From Cenococcum geophilum 1.58 (taxonomy: Eukaryota > Ascomycota > Dothideomycetes > Gloniales > Gloniaceae), in assembly GCA_001692895.1 (NCBI GenBank), contig KV748221.1, positions 347,919 to 411,918 on the forward strand: a DNA stretch of 64,000 nucleotides, read 5' to 3'. The notes below the pieces were generated by a model that worked only from the letters and a program-made list of their open reading frames with translations, was not told the DNA's origin and ran no database searches. The position numbers were made by a program, and so were the translations under genes. Within the stretch, counting starts at the first letter, position 1. Each line of letters opens with the position of its first letter. Below, piece after piece: positions 10,691 through 22,404 of this stretch.

Positions 10691-10976
10691 TACAAGAGGC
10701 CGGTAAGACTTCTAACTGGAACGTATAAATATATAATCGATAGTGTCGAATGCAAGTCATAGGTGAGTCGAAGGTAAGTCGAGGGTAGAACGAGCTTTAT
10801 ATATTTAAAAGATAATTGCTTTCTAGCCTCTTTTATTTAGAGACTAATTACTAGTTCCTCTCTAAAGGAGAAGTGGCTTCCTTTATAATCCTTTTAAGAT
10901 ACTAGTAAACCTTTTACTCTTTATTTATCTAACTACTATCTTATCTAATATATACCTTTTAAAAAAGCCCGTTATA
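10691..10976 (+). repeat. LTR-A copy 2 (decayed)
   Basis: It aligns with 12091-12420 and 2350-2690 through shared blocks such as GAAGGTAAGTCGAGGGTAGA and TTTAGAGACTAATTACTAG. Both ends are worn, and it lacks about 45 bp relative to the best copy. It looks like a truncated solo LTR. Confidence 0.65.
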
Positions 10977-13060
10977 TATAGTATATTATAAGAAAAGCTA
11001 CTTATAATACGATAATACCTTAATAAGTGTTACAGCGACTTAGTTAATCAAGAATTTAGCACTATAATGTAACGAGCGTAAGTCTGTACAATTAGTAGTC
11101 TATTGACGCGGATATTAAGCTAAGGAGAAGAAGAATAGGTATATATAGGAGGGAGAGATATGCTATATACGTGTTAGGGGCCAAGCCTTTAGCCGCATCC
11201 CTAACTAGGTCCCTGATCTAGGTAACGCGCCTTAGCGCCGTCACAATAAGTATTTAGAGAAGAGATTTATTCGCCCTAGTTAATCTCCATTTACTTACCT
11301 ATACCATTTATTAAAAAGCTAAAAGGAGGCCTAAGATTCTATATTAATTATTAAGCTTTAAACGTAATTATAATTTTAAACCAATATCTAATTCCTCTAT
11401 TTTAAGGGACGCTTAACCGTTTAGCAAAGGTATAATATTTTATAAAGCTTAACGTAGTTACTACCTTTAATTAAATTCGCGTCTATAAAGGAGATAAGAA
11501 GTATACGGCTTTTTATCTATAATAGAGACTCTTTAAATATTTGGTAATACCGTTTAGTATAAAGAACGGTCCTAGTATATTTTAGTAATATAATAATAAT
11601 ACGCTTTATAGATTTCTTAGTATATTTATTACTACGTATATAAACGATATTTTAATCTACTTATCCTCGCTTTCTAAATATTAAAAATACGTCTAAATAG
11701 TTCTTAAACGCCTACGAGATATAGGCTTATAATATAATATTTAAAAATATATATTCTACGCGTTTAAATTTATATACCTAGGCTTAATTACGTCCTATAA
11801 CGGAATTAGGATAAATTCTAAAAAGGTTACTATAATTATAAACTAGGAAAGTCCTCGTAATATATAAGATATTTAAGGATTTCTAGGATTTATAAACTTC
11901 TATTAATCCTTTATTAACTACTTTTTAGAGATCGCCTAACTATTAGTAAATTTAATGAAGAAAAATATAAGATTTAAATAGACCGCTAAATGCGAATAAG
12001 CTTTTAATAGCTTAAAATATTATTTTATAACTACTTTAATTCTTGCCTACTTTAACACTAACCTTAAATATATTATTAAAAATAACTAATTGTAAGAGGC
12101 CAGCCTGACCGGAACGTATGATTATCTAATCGACAGTGTCGCCGGTAAGTAGAAGGTAAGTCGAAGGTAAGTCGAAGGTAAGTTGAAGGTAGAATAAGTT
12201 TCACGTATTGAAGGACAAATGCTTCTGACCACTTCTATTCAGAGACTAATCGCTAGTTCTTCTCTAGAGGAGAACCAGCTTCCTATATGTTTCTTCCGAG
12301 ACGCTAGTAAAACCTTTCGCCCCTAACCTGTCTGACTGTGTCTTCTGGAACATAGATGGGACATAGATGAAACCTCCTACCGTCTCATCGGATATGTACC
12401 TCTTGGGGGATTCCGTTACACTCTTCCAATTATATATTAAAGGGAGTATTATTATAATATAATAAGAATAGCGTACTATATCTAGTAGCCTTCCTCTTCT
12501 AAAAGCTTACCCCTACTAAATTAAACCATATATAAGGTAATAAGCTCCGTACCACTTAGCTATAGTATAAACTTATAAAAGGTAAGCAAGTAACTAGTAA
12601 GATACTAGGTATAGCTATATGGAATAATATATATAGGTAAGGTAACTTCGTTACCTAATACTATAAAATATATAATAAGGAACTATTTATAATTATTATA
12701 TATTTTAAATAATGGTGTCTAGAACTTAAAGGATTATTATTGTCAATGCGTATATTAACGGACTATAAGAACCTATATTACTTTATAACTATAAAGTAAT
12801 TAACGTATTACTAGATTTGCTATGCTAAATACCTCTTACGATTTAACTTTAAGATTATATACTAACCCGGAAGCTGGGTTAGAAGCCTAATATATTAATA
12901 TAATAATTATAGGACTTGCCCGCGAACGCTTTAGATAAATTAATTATAAATTAAATACGAATTCTACTCCTTTCTAAATGTTTTAAAAAACTACGTCCTA
13001 TATTTCTAAGCACGGAACTTAATAGAGATAGATTAGAAATTAATCCTTTATAAATAGTAA
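10977..13060 (+). mobile_element. Ty3/Gypsy retroelement fossil, RT to RNase H
   Basis: The plus strand keeps the outline of Gypsy reverse transcriptase (about 11450-11950) and RNase H (about 12420-12920). An LTR-A copy (12091-12420) sits between them. The host element is extremely TA-rich and broken in many places. The inserted LTR is far less decayed, so it came later. The boundaries of the element are not visible. Confidence 0.7.
12091..12420 (+). repeat. LTR-A copy 3, best preserved (330 bp)
   Basis: The repeat starts TGTAAGAGGCCAGCCTGACC and ends GGGGGATTCCGTTACA, giving the TG...CA termini of an LTR. It contains a short tandem array of the unit GTCGAAGGTAA (about 12150-12190). Unlike its surroundings it retains many CpA and TpG sites, so it has seen little RIP. 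No clear target-site duplication is visible. It is probably a solo LTR nested in the older Gypsy fossil. Confidence 0.8.
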
Positions 13061-13690
13061 GGCTTTATATTTCTCGCAGCTAAATAGGTAAGGACGTAGT
13101 AAGTTAGTTTTCCACGATCATTCGTAGCCGTAATAGGTATATTAAGCTCGCTTAGTCTTCGGGCCATCCTTCTTAAACTTCTAGAAGGCGGCTACGACAT
13201 TAGGATCCTTATTTCTACTACGTTTAGTAGATATATTAGCAGTAACAGAGCTTTTAAATTATTGGAAAGACAACGATTTGATTTAATAAGAGATGCGAGT
13301 ATGTTTATACACTAATTAAAGGCTTAGGATTTTGATAGGTGTTAGTGACTATCTAATTCGGATATCCGCAAATCCACTCCTATATATGCCCCTTTTCTTA
13401 ATTTCCTTTTTAGCTCCTCCCCTTTCCGCAGCTACCTACTATTACTATATTGGGCATAGTAACTACTCTACTAGGCCTGGCTACTACTATATTAGGCATG
13501 GTACTGGCGCTCTTGGAGCTCCGAAGCCTCGAAATCCATTCCACGCCACTAAAAAAATTAGCAGATCGGCCCCAACTATCCGCGCCAAAAATGCTCTGAT
13601 CCAAATAGATCACTAGCAGATATTTATGAACGACTCTTACTTATTGTTTTCTCTGGCAATGAATGGGCCTCTCTTTATATGGCGGGCTAA
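13061..13690. other. repeat edge and intergenic DNA
   Basis: The first about 250 bp are TA-rich repeat-derived DNA. At about 13435-13505 a short direct repeat of TACTACTATATT(A/G)GGCAT type occurs. The 94-codon ORF crossing it (13332-13616) is low-complexity and I do not call it a gene. Confidence 0.4.
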
Positions 13691-14488
13691 CTAAAGGTTT
13701 TGGGGTGCGAGAGGCTCATTCCCCGTAAGCCCTTTTTCCTTTAGAAGAGCTGCCCGGTCATCCAGAAATGCTTGGTACGGCGCTTTCGGGACCGTTTTCT
13801 CGTCGTTCTCCCATACTTGATATCCAACCTGCTCCCATACTTGAAGTTGCCGGGTGAGATTAGCACTTGGTTTGACCTTCTGCTTCGTCTGAACAAATGC
13901 CAGAATGTCCTCTCGCTTAGCGCTATACTTGCGCATGAGATATGCAATGATGACAGTCGGAGAACGCGATATTCCCAGATCGCAGTGGATCAATACCGCC
14001 TCTGAAGATGCGGCGTTTGGCTTAACACTTAGTTCGGCCTCATGTTCGATCGGTAGAGTGGACGATAACTGCAGGGCTGAAGAAGCCATCTTGTCGATGA
14101 AGTCGCAGATGTCGCTCATATGAACTAGAAGGTCCTGGGTCGACGAATCCACACACTGAACCCATTTGTGACGATATTCTGGAATCCCCGCTTCCCTTGT
14201 GGTGCCATTCCACCATACCCATCGAGCGTTAGTGAGTGAAACTATGGCGTTGATCCGATTCTCTCGAAGCATTTCTCGCTTGTGTGAGGCCTCGACATTC
14301 CCAAGGAAGAGACCGGGGACAATCTCCCTCATCCGGGCTGTGTGGGCCATTTTCCACTTCTTATTCCTTTCCTCTTGCCTCTTTATATCTGCCTCTCCCT
14401 CCTTTTTCTCCCCTGTCTCTTCCTCATCCCTTCTTTCGTCTTTTCCTTGAACATTTTGTCCTCTTCCCTCAAAGTGCTCATTCCCCAT
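13691..14488 (-). CDS. dual-specificity protein phosphatase
   Basis: This single-exon ORF encodes 265 residues. The catalytic signature HCDLGISRS (HCx5R type, followed by PTVIIAYLMRK) lies near residue 170 and defines a cysteine-based dual-specificity phosphatase. The domain opens with MREIVPGLFLGN near residue 54, the usual start of DSP domains. An aspartate-containing segment (WVQCVDSSTQDLL) precedes the P-loop at the distance expected for the general acid. The first about 47 residues are highly charged (Lys/Glu-rich) and may be disordered; a second in-frame ATG (KMAHTARM) could be the real start. The family dephosphorylates Tyr/Ser/Thr on proteins, and the substrate here is unknown. The gene is divergent from cyp8. 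Confidence 0.85.
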   Translation of the reverse strand: MGNEHFEGRGQNVQGKDERRDEEETGEKKEGEADIKRQEERNKKWKMAHTARMREIVPGLFLGNVEASHKREMLRENRINAIVSLTNARWVWWNGTTREAGIPEYRHKWVQCVDSSTQDLLVHMSDICDFIDKMASSALQLSSTLPIEHEAELSVKPNAASSEAVLIHCDLGISRSPTVIIAYLMRKYSAKREDILAFVQTKQKVKPSANLTRQLQVWEQVGYQVWENDEKTVPKAPYQAFLDDRAALLKEKGLTGNEPLAPQNL

Positions 14489-14747
14489 GCTGGTGGAGGA
14501 TTCTAGTGATGCCTCTGTCGATTCTCGTCTATTTTGACCAGCGTGGAGTCTGCAAAACCGTTGCGTTCTGTACTCCGTAGCTGAGAAGGGGAGAGCAAGA
14601 ATGTTTCTGTGCTCCGTCTAACTATTTAGCGGGAACGTCCATGNGGTCTGCCGGATGATGTACGGTAGCCAAGATATGCAAAAGGCAACGACATAAAATA
14701 ATTTAGGCTGGACTTCCACAGCGCCAAATGCTTCGATAGCTTTCAAT
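14489..14747. promoter_or_regulatory. divergent promoter between phosphatase and cyp8
   Basis: These 259 bp separate the two divergent start codons and must hold both core promoters. I see no clear TATA box. One base (14644) is undetermined. Confidence 0.5.
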
Positions 14748-16523
14748 ATGGGCAAAGGTACAGTTTTCAGTCTCCATTACAGTCCTTAAATAAGCTTGGT
14801 TTCAATTTCTACGTTTGAGACGCTAACTCCAGGAACCACAGGCACGGATAGGCTCTATATAACGCACTCGGAATGGTCCTCTGAAGACGCCTACGGCACC
14901 AGTACGGGTGCTGGCGTCTCGAAATCCAAAGCCGTCGGAGCCTCCTTCAAGCGCCTTCCGTTCAACTTCTGCGCCGTCTCCCTCCAGCCCTTCACCGACC
15001 CCGTCTGCACCTCCACCGGCACTATCTTCGACCTCACGCACATCCTCACATGGCTGCAGAAGCACAACACCAACCCCGTGGACGGCACGCCACTGAAGCG
15101 CGCAGATCTGATTGCGCTACATTTCGCAAAAAATGAGGACGGCGAGCACGTCGACCCGGTGACATACAAAGTGTTCACGGACAACACACACATCGTCGCG
15201 CTGAAGAACACCGGCAACGTCTTCGCATGGGACACGGTGGAGCGGCTGAACATCAAGGCGAAGAACTGGTGCGACCTCGTCAGCGACGACGAGTTCTCGC
15301 GCAAGGACATCATCACGCTGCAGGACCCGCAGAACATCGCCGCGCGGGACCTCAGCGCGTTCCAGCACGTCAAGGACGGCGTGACGGCCCACGAGCCCGC
15401 GGATGCCGCGACGAGCAACGTCAACGCCGACGCGCTGGGCAGTGCGGCGAAGGTGCTGCGGGCCAAGGAGGCAGTAGCCAAGGCGCGGCTGCAGCGCGAG
15501 CAGAAAGCGCAAGCTGCGCAGAGCGGCGCGAAAGCGCTCACGGCATCGCGAAACGGCGGCGGGCCGCAGTCCTCGCTCCAGCCCAGCAAGCCCATCCCCT
15601 ACAACGCGGCGCAGCACACGACGGGCAAGGCGGCAGCCTCATTTACCAGTACGGGCCTGACGCCGCACACGTCGGGCGAGCGCGCGCTGCTGTCCGATGA
15701 GGACTACATGTTGCGGCCGCGACGCATGAAGCAGAAGGGCTACGCGCGGCTCTCCACGTCGCTGGGCGACCTGAACGTCGAACTGCTGCCCGAGCACGCC
15801 CCGCGCGCCGTGTGGAACTTCGTCCAGCTGGCCAAGAAGGGCTACTACCGCGACACGCTGTTCCACCGCAACATCCGCAACTTCATGATCCAGGGCGGCG
15901 ACCCGACCGGCACCGGCAAGGGCGGCCAGAGCGTGTGGGGGAAGCCGTTCAATGATGAGCTTGAGGGTCCCATGGTGCATAATACCAGGGGCATTATTAG
16001 CATGGCGAATAAAGGGAAGAACAGCAATACAAGCCAGTTTTTTATTCTTTATAGGCCTGCACCACATTTGGATCGGAAGCATACCGTTTTTGGGAAGGTA
16101 GTTGGGGGGCTGGATACGACGCTTAAGGCATTGGAAAATGCGGAGACGGATGAGGGAAATAAACCTGTGGAGGATATTAAGCTTCTGGATGTCGTCGTGT
16201 TTGTGGATCCGTTTGAGGAGTTTGCGAAGGAGAGGGTGGAGAAGGAGGGAAGGGAGAGGGAAGAGGAGGAAATTAGGAGGCAGGGGGGTAGGGAGGATGA
16301 GCGGACAACGTGGACGGGGAAGAGGATTCGGGCTGATGGGAAGGTTGAGGGCACATCTGGGGAGAGCGTTGGAGTTGGGAAGTATTTAAAAGCAACAATT
16401 CAGGGGGAGGGAGGTGGTGGAGCGAAGGTTGAAGATGAGATTATGGGAGACTGGGAGGAGATCGAGGAGCCTGTTAAGAAAAAGGTCAAATCTGGGGGGT
16501 TTGGGAATTTCGATAATTGGTAA
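14748..16523 (+). CDS. cyp8: U-box peptidyl-prolyl isomerase-like 2 (cyclophilin, cyp8)
   Basis: Two exons encode about 563 residues: exon 1 is 14748-14757 (MGK plus the first base of a Gly codon), the intron is 14758-14841 (GTACAG...CACAG, branch-like GCTAAC), and exon 2 is 14842-16523. The splice restores the conserved family start MGKGTDRLYITHSEWSSE; the next in-frame ATG (14796) lies in the intron. A U-box region (FNFCAVSLQPFTDPVCT, then HTNPVDG-like NTNPVDGTPL) occupies about residues 40-110. The cyclophilin domain (YARLSTSLGDLNVELLPEHA ... FHRNIRNFMIQGGDPTGTGKGG ... NTSQFFIL) spans about residues 300-450. The charged Glu/Arg-rich tail is usual. Family members act in the nucleus in or near the spliceosome, as proline isomerase and possible ubiquitin ligase. 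Confidence 0.95.
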
Positions 16524-17020
16524 ATATTATTCAGGGACTTCAGCGACGGCGTTACGGTGTATGAGTCCCAAGGCGTTGAAAGCCTGGAAGTGTATATGGG
16601 CCACTCATCATCTTATGCTTGAAGTTTACACGGCGATTCTTGGGCCATGATATCCGGTATACAAAATAATCGACATTGCATACACTACATTCTATGTTCG
16701 CTGAATAGAACCGGTACGCATCTCTCCTGACTGATCTGATCTAGATTGTATATCTTAAGATAGAGCTCCTCATTTCCGCCGGACCTCTCCTTAGCCTACG
16801 AGCTTTAATTGACCTACGCCCGGGTTCCCTAGTCTTCCATTTAGGGCCACTACACTAACAGTAATTGCAGCTCCCTAATGCCAAACAACCCAAAGACGTC
16901 GTAAGCATGCTAAACGAACGACATCAATTGATAGTGTCTGAAAAGGGTATTCTATACCATCTAACGCCGCCCCTATTCTCGGGCCTGAAGTCATGTTCAT
17001 ATCATGAGTTCGTTCCTTCA
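16524..17020. other. convergent intergenic region (cyp8 / hydrolase 3' ends)
   Basis: The two neighbouring genes end towards each other here. No gene is seen; it should hold both 3' UTRs and polyadenylation signals. Confidence 0.5.
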
Positions 17021-18602
17021 TCATGACACCTCCAGCGGTCTCACATTCTCAAACTCCTCGTCCTCAGGCCTCTCTACCAGCTCCGGATCCTCATCCAACG
17101 TCTCCCTCTCCGTCATCGTCTCCCCTCTCGTCGCCTCCTCATACCACTGATTCGTCGCCCACTCCACCACCAACTCCTTCGCGTTCTCACTCATGCCATA
17201 ATACCCCGGATTATTCCGCGGCTCAAACATACCCATATGAGCCCACGTCTCCGTCGTTGCCTTATCATTAACCGTCGGGAGAAAAAATTGCTTCAGCTCC
17301 CCCTTCGGTATATTGCAGAACGTGCGATCCGCCCCCAGCACACCCGCGCTCCAGCTCGGCTTGCCCTTAGTCTCCACGGCCAGGCCCAGACACGTGTACA
17401 TGTTCATGAACCCGACGCGCTGACCCTCAGACAGTTCCGCAACCGCAACAACCCGGCGCTTCATCTCCTCGCCGCGCGCCAGCGCCCCGACGAACTCCAG
17501 ATGCGACCCGACCCACGACCAGCCCTCGCTCAGCGTGTCGCGCTTCATGTAGGCCGCCGCACCGCCCGCGGCGACGGCGCCCGCAGCCCCGGCGAACAGC
17601 GCGACGCGCCCGTACCGCTGCCACAGCGGCGCGGCAGCCGCGTCGGCGTTGACGTCGTTCACGGCCTGCGACGCCGTCTCGGGCGCTGGCAGCATGCGGC
17701 TCGCGCGCACCGCGCTCTCCTCGGCCGTGGCGGCGGGCTTGGCGCCCCAGCCGAACGCGCTGGCGACGTTGCTATACGCCGCGTAGGCCGCGTTGGCCGT
17801 GTTCCAGTGGCCTTCGGCACCGTGGGCCACGACGCCGGGGGCGATGCCCAGGTACGGCGTGTCGAAGGCGAGGATGCCCTGGATGTAGGGGAACATGAGC
17901 AGCGAGGGGTCGGGGAGGGAGGCGTCGGACGAGGAGACAGATGGACTGTGGATGGGCTGCTCGTTAATGATTGAGAGGAGGGTTTCGGCGGCCACGATGC
18001 CGCCCATCGAGTGGCCGATCAGGATGGTGCGCACGCATGGGTCGACGGTGGGGGATGGGGTGCAGTTGGCGACTTCAAGGTCGATGACCTTGTTTTGGAG
18101 CCTACGGGTATTAGTTGCTTGGTGGGTGAGATCGGTAGGTGGAGTGTGGGGGGTTCGGAGAGGCTTTTGGTGACCAATTGCAGAATGGAGCTTGGGCTTT
18201 GTAATACGAATGTGTTCCCGGTATGAAGTGGGCTGTAGACTTTTGAAAGACACTTGAGACACTTGAGAGCGAGGGGTCTTCCGCGGACACTGCCACGGAA
18301 TGATGTATGTGTGAAGTCGACATACCATTCCTTGAACCTAGCCACACACTCGTGTAAATCTCCCCTGGTCTCAAACTTCGGATATGTTATCGCGAGAACT
18401 GTGACCTTCGGGAGAGCATGCTGCAGAATGGCCTTCAAGTGTGAAGGGAAGCCGGCAAAGGTGTCGTCGCCGCCCTAGGAACATAGCCATGGTCAACCAC
18501 GAGCTCTGGAAAGTGGGGTCTTTATAGTAGATTCTGAAGTTGGAGGAGGGTAAAACTAACCTTGAACCCGTGGATGAAGCATAGCAGCAGCGTCTTCTTC
18601 AT
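17021..18602 (-). CDS. alpha/beta-hydrolase (lipase-like, DUF676-type)
   Basis: Three exons give 423 residues: 18561-18602, 18326-18474 and 17021-18101. The first intron is 86 nt (GTTAGT...CTAG). The second, 224 nt (GTATGT...GTAG), is long for this window. The spliced N-terminus reads [14 protein letters not shown], then [14 protein letters not shown], and exons 2 and 3 join at REW-like [13 protein letters not shown]. The nucleophile elbow GHSMGG lies near residue 107. A C-terminal hydrophobic stretch ([19 protein letters not shown]) could anchor it in a membrane. This family of serine hydrolases is widespread in ascomycetes and usually annotated as a putative serine esterase or lipase; the substrate is unknown. 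Confidence 0.88.
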
Positions 18603-18879
18603 TCTGGGCCTGAACTGTGTTCCTGCATGGTAGTCACAAGAGCTTCGCGAGCTGAGGCTTGAGGTCGATCCAAGCGATTACGTGGGAAGGACGTGGGTTT
18701 GCGCTTGCGAGATAGCTTCTCGCTTGTGACTGGCCGATTTGAAAGTGAGATACTGAAGGGCTTGGAGACTCTTTAGGTGTCACAGCATCGTTACAGAGCA
18801 TTTATCACTGCTCTATATCGTTTTCTGCTTCCTATTCGTCTAGGGAAATAAAGGGTTTTAGATTCTAGATCGACAGTTA
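18603..18879. promoter_or_regulatory. upstream region of the hydrolase gene
   Basis: This is the 5' flank of the minus-strand hydrolase up to the MITE that begins at 18880. I see no specific element. Confidence 0.35.
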
Positions 18880-19176
18880 TCCCTTAACCCGCCGAAATTC
18901 GTCCACTCAGTATCGATAAGAACCAACCAATAATATCAATGCAATGAATCGTCGTGATTAGAAATATGAAGCCGTTGTAAAATCGGGCAGCGGCCACGGC
19001 CCTGGTGGCGAGCTTTTAGCGACCCGGTTTGGTTGAACGCTATATTGAGTCGGCTAAACAAGGTCTATATCATTGGATGTACGATTGGAAGGCATATTTA
19101 ATAGTATTGTATTGATTAAATCTACTTAGTGTTCCGCACGGACCATATGCTTGGTGGACGTCAGCGGGTTAAGAGA
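18880..19176. mobile_element. MITE copy 2 (TCCCTTAACCC family)
   Basis: The element is 297 bp with ends TCCCTTAACCCGC (left) and TCTCTTAACCCGC (right, reverse complement), flanked by TA (18878-18879 and 19177-19178). The inside shares TATCGATAAG followed by ACCAACCAAT, and CTATATTGAGTC, with copy 1. It has no coding capacity. It lies in the promoter side of the hydrolase gene. Confidence 0.8.
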
Positions 19177-19893
19177 TACGCGCTTAAGAATCCTACATTA
19201 TCATAGGCCAGCTATCAGCGGAATGCTCACGTGCATATATTTTCAGTCTAATCAAATTTAAAACCTCTGCGAACTCCCGAAAAAAACCGCCCTTATAATA
19301 TTCTTTACATATTGGAATCTACTGTAGGAAGTGCTAATCATCAGTCCGGTTTAAGCGACCGGATCTACGAGCACCTGCCACCGTATTACAAAGCGATACG
19401 GAACTAATGGCGGATATGCATAAGGAACTCTCATGCACGCCCTTATACCTTATCATCAGAGCGGGAACAACCTATGATATTCAAGATGAATCTTGCTAAT
19501 CTCAAAGAGTTCATGATTACCCGAGGCATCCAGTAGAAAACTGTGGATGACTAACATGCAAACAGAAGACTTCAGCCAATTAAAACATAAAACGACCAAT
19601 AGATTGCCTCCATATCCAGAAACGTAGGTACGGCCGTTCTTTGGCTTTATGCACGCCGAGCATGAGAGAGGGGTTGCTGCACTTTAGTGGTGGTGGGGCT
19701 TGGAGGGGGCTTGGAGGGGTCCTGCAAACCCATGATGAAAGAACTGCAGTTAATAACCACCCCGACAGCTTGCTAATGTATAAAGGAACATAGCACTGCT
19801 TGTTCAAGAATCTGGATAGCAATTCTTTTCGCTTCTGCAAAAGTTCTAATAAAAACCTCCTTTGCTTTCAAGTTGTTTTGAGTTATCTAGACA
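19177..19893. other. intergenic, upstream of the alcohol dehydrogenase
   Basis: No gene is seen. A short tandem of CTTGGAGGGG-type repeats lies near 19697-19720. The stretch should contain the dehydrogenase promoter. Confidence 0.4.
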
Positions 19894-21095
19894 ATGGCTC
19901 CAAACATTCCAAAGAGCTGCAAAGCCTGCGTCATTGAGAAGGCAGGCGCGCCTTGGACCATCAAAGAAGTTCCTGTCGAAGAACCCAAGCACGGAGAGAT
20001 CCTCATCAAGGTCCATGCTTGCGGTGTCTGCCATAGTGATGTGGGCGTGCAGCAGGGTCATTTTGGACCAATGTAACATGCTCAAACCAGAGTTCTGAAT
20101 CGAGCTGGTCGAACTGACTGGCTTTATAGCATTCAATACCCGATAATCCCAGGCCACGAATTAATTGGAACAATTGTGGCAGTCGGTCCAGGAGAGAGCA
20201 GGTGGCAAGTTGGCGATAAGGTTGGCGGCCCATGGCACGGAGGCCATGACGGAGTATGCAAGGCGTGCAATCGTGGTTTGTTCCAGATGTGCCAAAACGA
20301 GCAAATCAATGGCGTTTCCCGGAATGGTGGATGTTAGTATAGCTACCTCGTCCCAAGGGTGAGCTGTTGACTTTCATTAGACGCGGAGTACTGCACCCTT
20401 CGCACTGAGGCCGCCGTTCGCATCCCCCCCGACGCCGATCCTGCACAATACGCCCCTCTTCTCTGCGCGGGTATCACCGTCTTCAACGGCATTCGTAAGA
20501 TGAACATTACCGCGGGTGATATTGTTGCAGTGCAAGGTCTCGGAGGCTTAGGACATCTCGCCATTCAGTATGCACGGAAGATGGGCTACCGTACTGTCGC
20601 GCTTTCCAGCAGTGACGCGAAGAGGGATTTCGCGATGAAACTTGGAGCCACAGATTACGTCGACAACAGTAAGGAAGACAGTGCTGAAGCCCTCCAAAAA
20701 ATGGGCGGGGCGTCTTTGGTCGTGGTTACAGCGCCAAATCCTAAGATCATGGAAAATCTAGTCAAAGCATGCGGTCCATGTGGCAAGATTCTGATTCTCT
20801 CTAGTGAGACGGCCAAATAACAATCCCAGCCGTGTGAAATGCAGGATTCTAACATTGACATTGCGTAGCTCTCGGCGAGGTGTCCGTGGACACCGGTGTG
20901 ATGATTCACTACGGCATCTCAGTTCACGGATGGCCTTCTGGCCACGCCCTTGACAGCGAGGAAGCAATCGCATTTGCTGAACGGCAGGGCGTCGAATGCT
21001 TGATTGAGAAATTTCCGTTTGACAAAGTCGAGGATGCGGTTGAACACATGATGAGCGGGAAAGTGCGCTTCAGAAGCGTGTTGATTATGGACTAG
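19894..21095 (+). CDS. zinc-type alcohol dehydrogenase
   Basis: Four exons encode 343 residues: 19894-20072, 20130-20332, 20381-20803 and 20869-21095. The introns are 57, 48 and 65 nt (GTAACA...ATAG, GTTAGT...TTAG, GTGAGA...GTAG), and joining them restores the continuous family pattern NGGYAEYCTLR and LILSTLGEVSVDTG. The catalytic zinc site is shown by HACGVCHSDVG (residues about 43-53) and PGHE. The Rossmann NAD(P)-binding motif is VQGLGGLGHLAIQYA. The structural zinc loop reads GGHDGVCKACNRGLFQMC, with Asp at the place of the first of the four usual Cys. Members oxidise alcohols or reduce aldehydes in the cytosol; the exact substrate is not readable. Confidence 0.92.
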
Positions 21096-22404
21096 ATTGA
21101 GAGTGGTGCAGAAGCTGATGCAGAGACGAGAATGAAATTGATTGACTGATTCCGAATGAAGCTGAAATCTGCAACTTACCTCTTTCGTTCGAGCCCTTTA
21201 AGATGTCGTCCTATTATATGGCAGCGCGCCATCAAGATGTTGCCTCTCGCGTCCTAGACTCGGCGGCGGTGCTCCTCAGCGGTGCTCCTCGGCGTTACTC
21301 GGCGGTGCTCCTCAGCAATGCTCCTTAGCAATGCTCCCCAACACCCGCTAAATCCCACGGCGAGAATTTTCTTGAGGATATGAGCCATGGACCGCGAAGA
21401 AGATAAAGTGCAGCCTCTCTTTTTTTAGCTGTAGAGCAGCGTATATGCATGGTGCTGACGGATTATGCTTCATTATGCGCGTTAAGCGGTGTTCCCAGAC
21501 TCTGGGCTTGCGGGGGCCTCGATGGGGTCAAACCAGCAGATGCAGGTGCTGGGCTCACGGGCCAATGTGATGTCAAGCTGAGCAGGGCCTGGGTAGCGCC
21601 CCAGGGCCTCGGTGTTTCATCGACCCAGCGCTGCAACGAATGCTGCAAAGATCCTCTCTCTCCAAGTTCATCATTTGGAAACGTGAGATATCCCGGCCCG
21701 AAACAGTCTGATGGGCGCGACTGATGGGCGCCAAAAACATGTCACAAAGCTAATCTCCCCCATAACTGTCTTGCACCGACCTGATAGACCCTCGGCCTTC
21801 CTCACTTGCTCCCCCACCAAAGAGTCATCACCGGCCGCCCGCTATGGCAAGAACCGTCCGCCCTTTTCCCACCAAACTACACCGCTGAGTGTGATCTCCT
21901 CTACTTCAACCTCTCTTCCAGCTCCCTTGCAGGCCTGGTGCCGCATTTCCTCGCAGTGTCTCGTCTCCTTTGCAGACGCTGTTTCAGCCCTTATTGCTTG
22001 TGTTTCGTGCACGAACTGTCGCTCACTTGTCCAAGACAACTGCCGTTGTTCCCCGTCCGGCTGTCCAGGCCAGACCGACCGCACACCAACATCATCACGA
22101 CCAAATCCAAGGGTGTTGTTAGGTTTGAGTTCTAGAGACATCCTGCGAAGGCCCAAAAGTTAACCCAACTGATCCACCTACCTGCACCCACCTGCGCCTA
22201 CTAGCATCCACCTACCAGCATCCTCCTCGTTCATTGCAGTATACTCAAGCCCAGCACATCTCATCGACACATCCGAGCCGTTCCGGAACGCCTATACACA
22301 AAATTTCCTTAGGGATCAATAGTTCTTGTCTTTGATCATTTTCTGCTGGGCAGCAGCGTTTGTCGCTTTTCAATTACTTCCACAACAGAGCGGCATATCT
22401 CACG
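21096..22404. other. intergenic with short tandem repeats
   Basis: At about 21255-21345 a variant tandem array of a roughly 13-15 nt unit (GGTGCTCCTCAGC and relatives) is seen. Several ORFs of 100-150 codons overlap in 21700-22160 in different frames, but none has a recognisable domain. The last 200 bp are C-rich (CACCTACC-type repeats) and probably form the leader of the wall-protein gene. Confidence 0.45.

Noticed and set aside
12140-12190. The GTCGAAGGTAA repeats as a CRISPR array
   Set aside because: They are contiguous short tandem units within an LTR of a eukaryotic genome, without spacers.
2350-12420. LTR-A copies as the two ends of one large retroelement
   Set aside because: The copies differ strongly in decay and enclose ordinary genes, so they are independent insertions.
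14796-14841. ATG at 14796 as the cyp8 start
   Set aside because: It lies inside the intron. Splicing from 14748 restores the conserved MGKGTDRLYITHSEW start.
14891-15617. Long minus-strand ORFs of 166 and 234 codons
   Set aside because: They are shadows of the GC-rich cyp8 exon, which has clear U-box and cyclophilin motifs on the plus strand.
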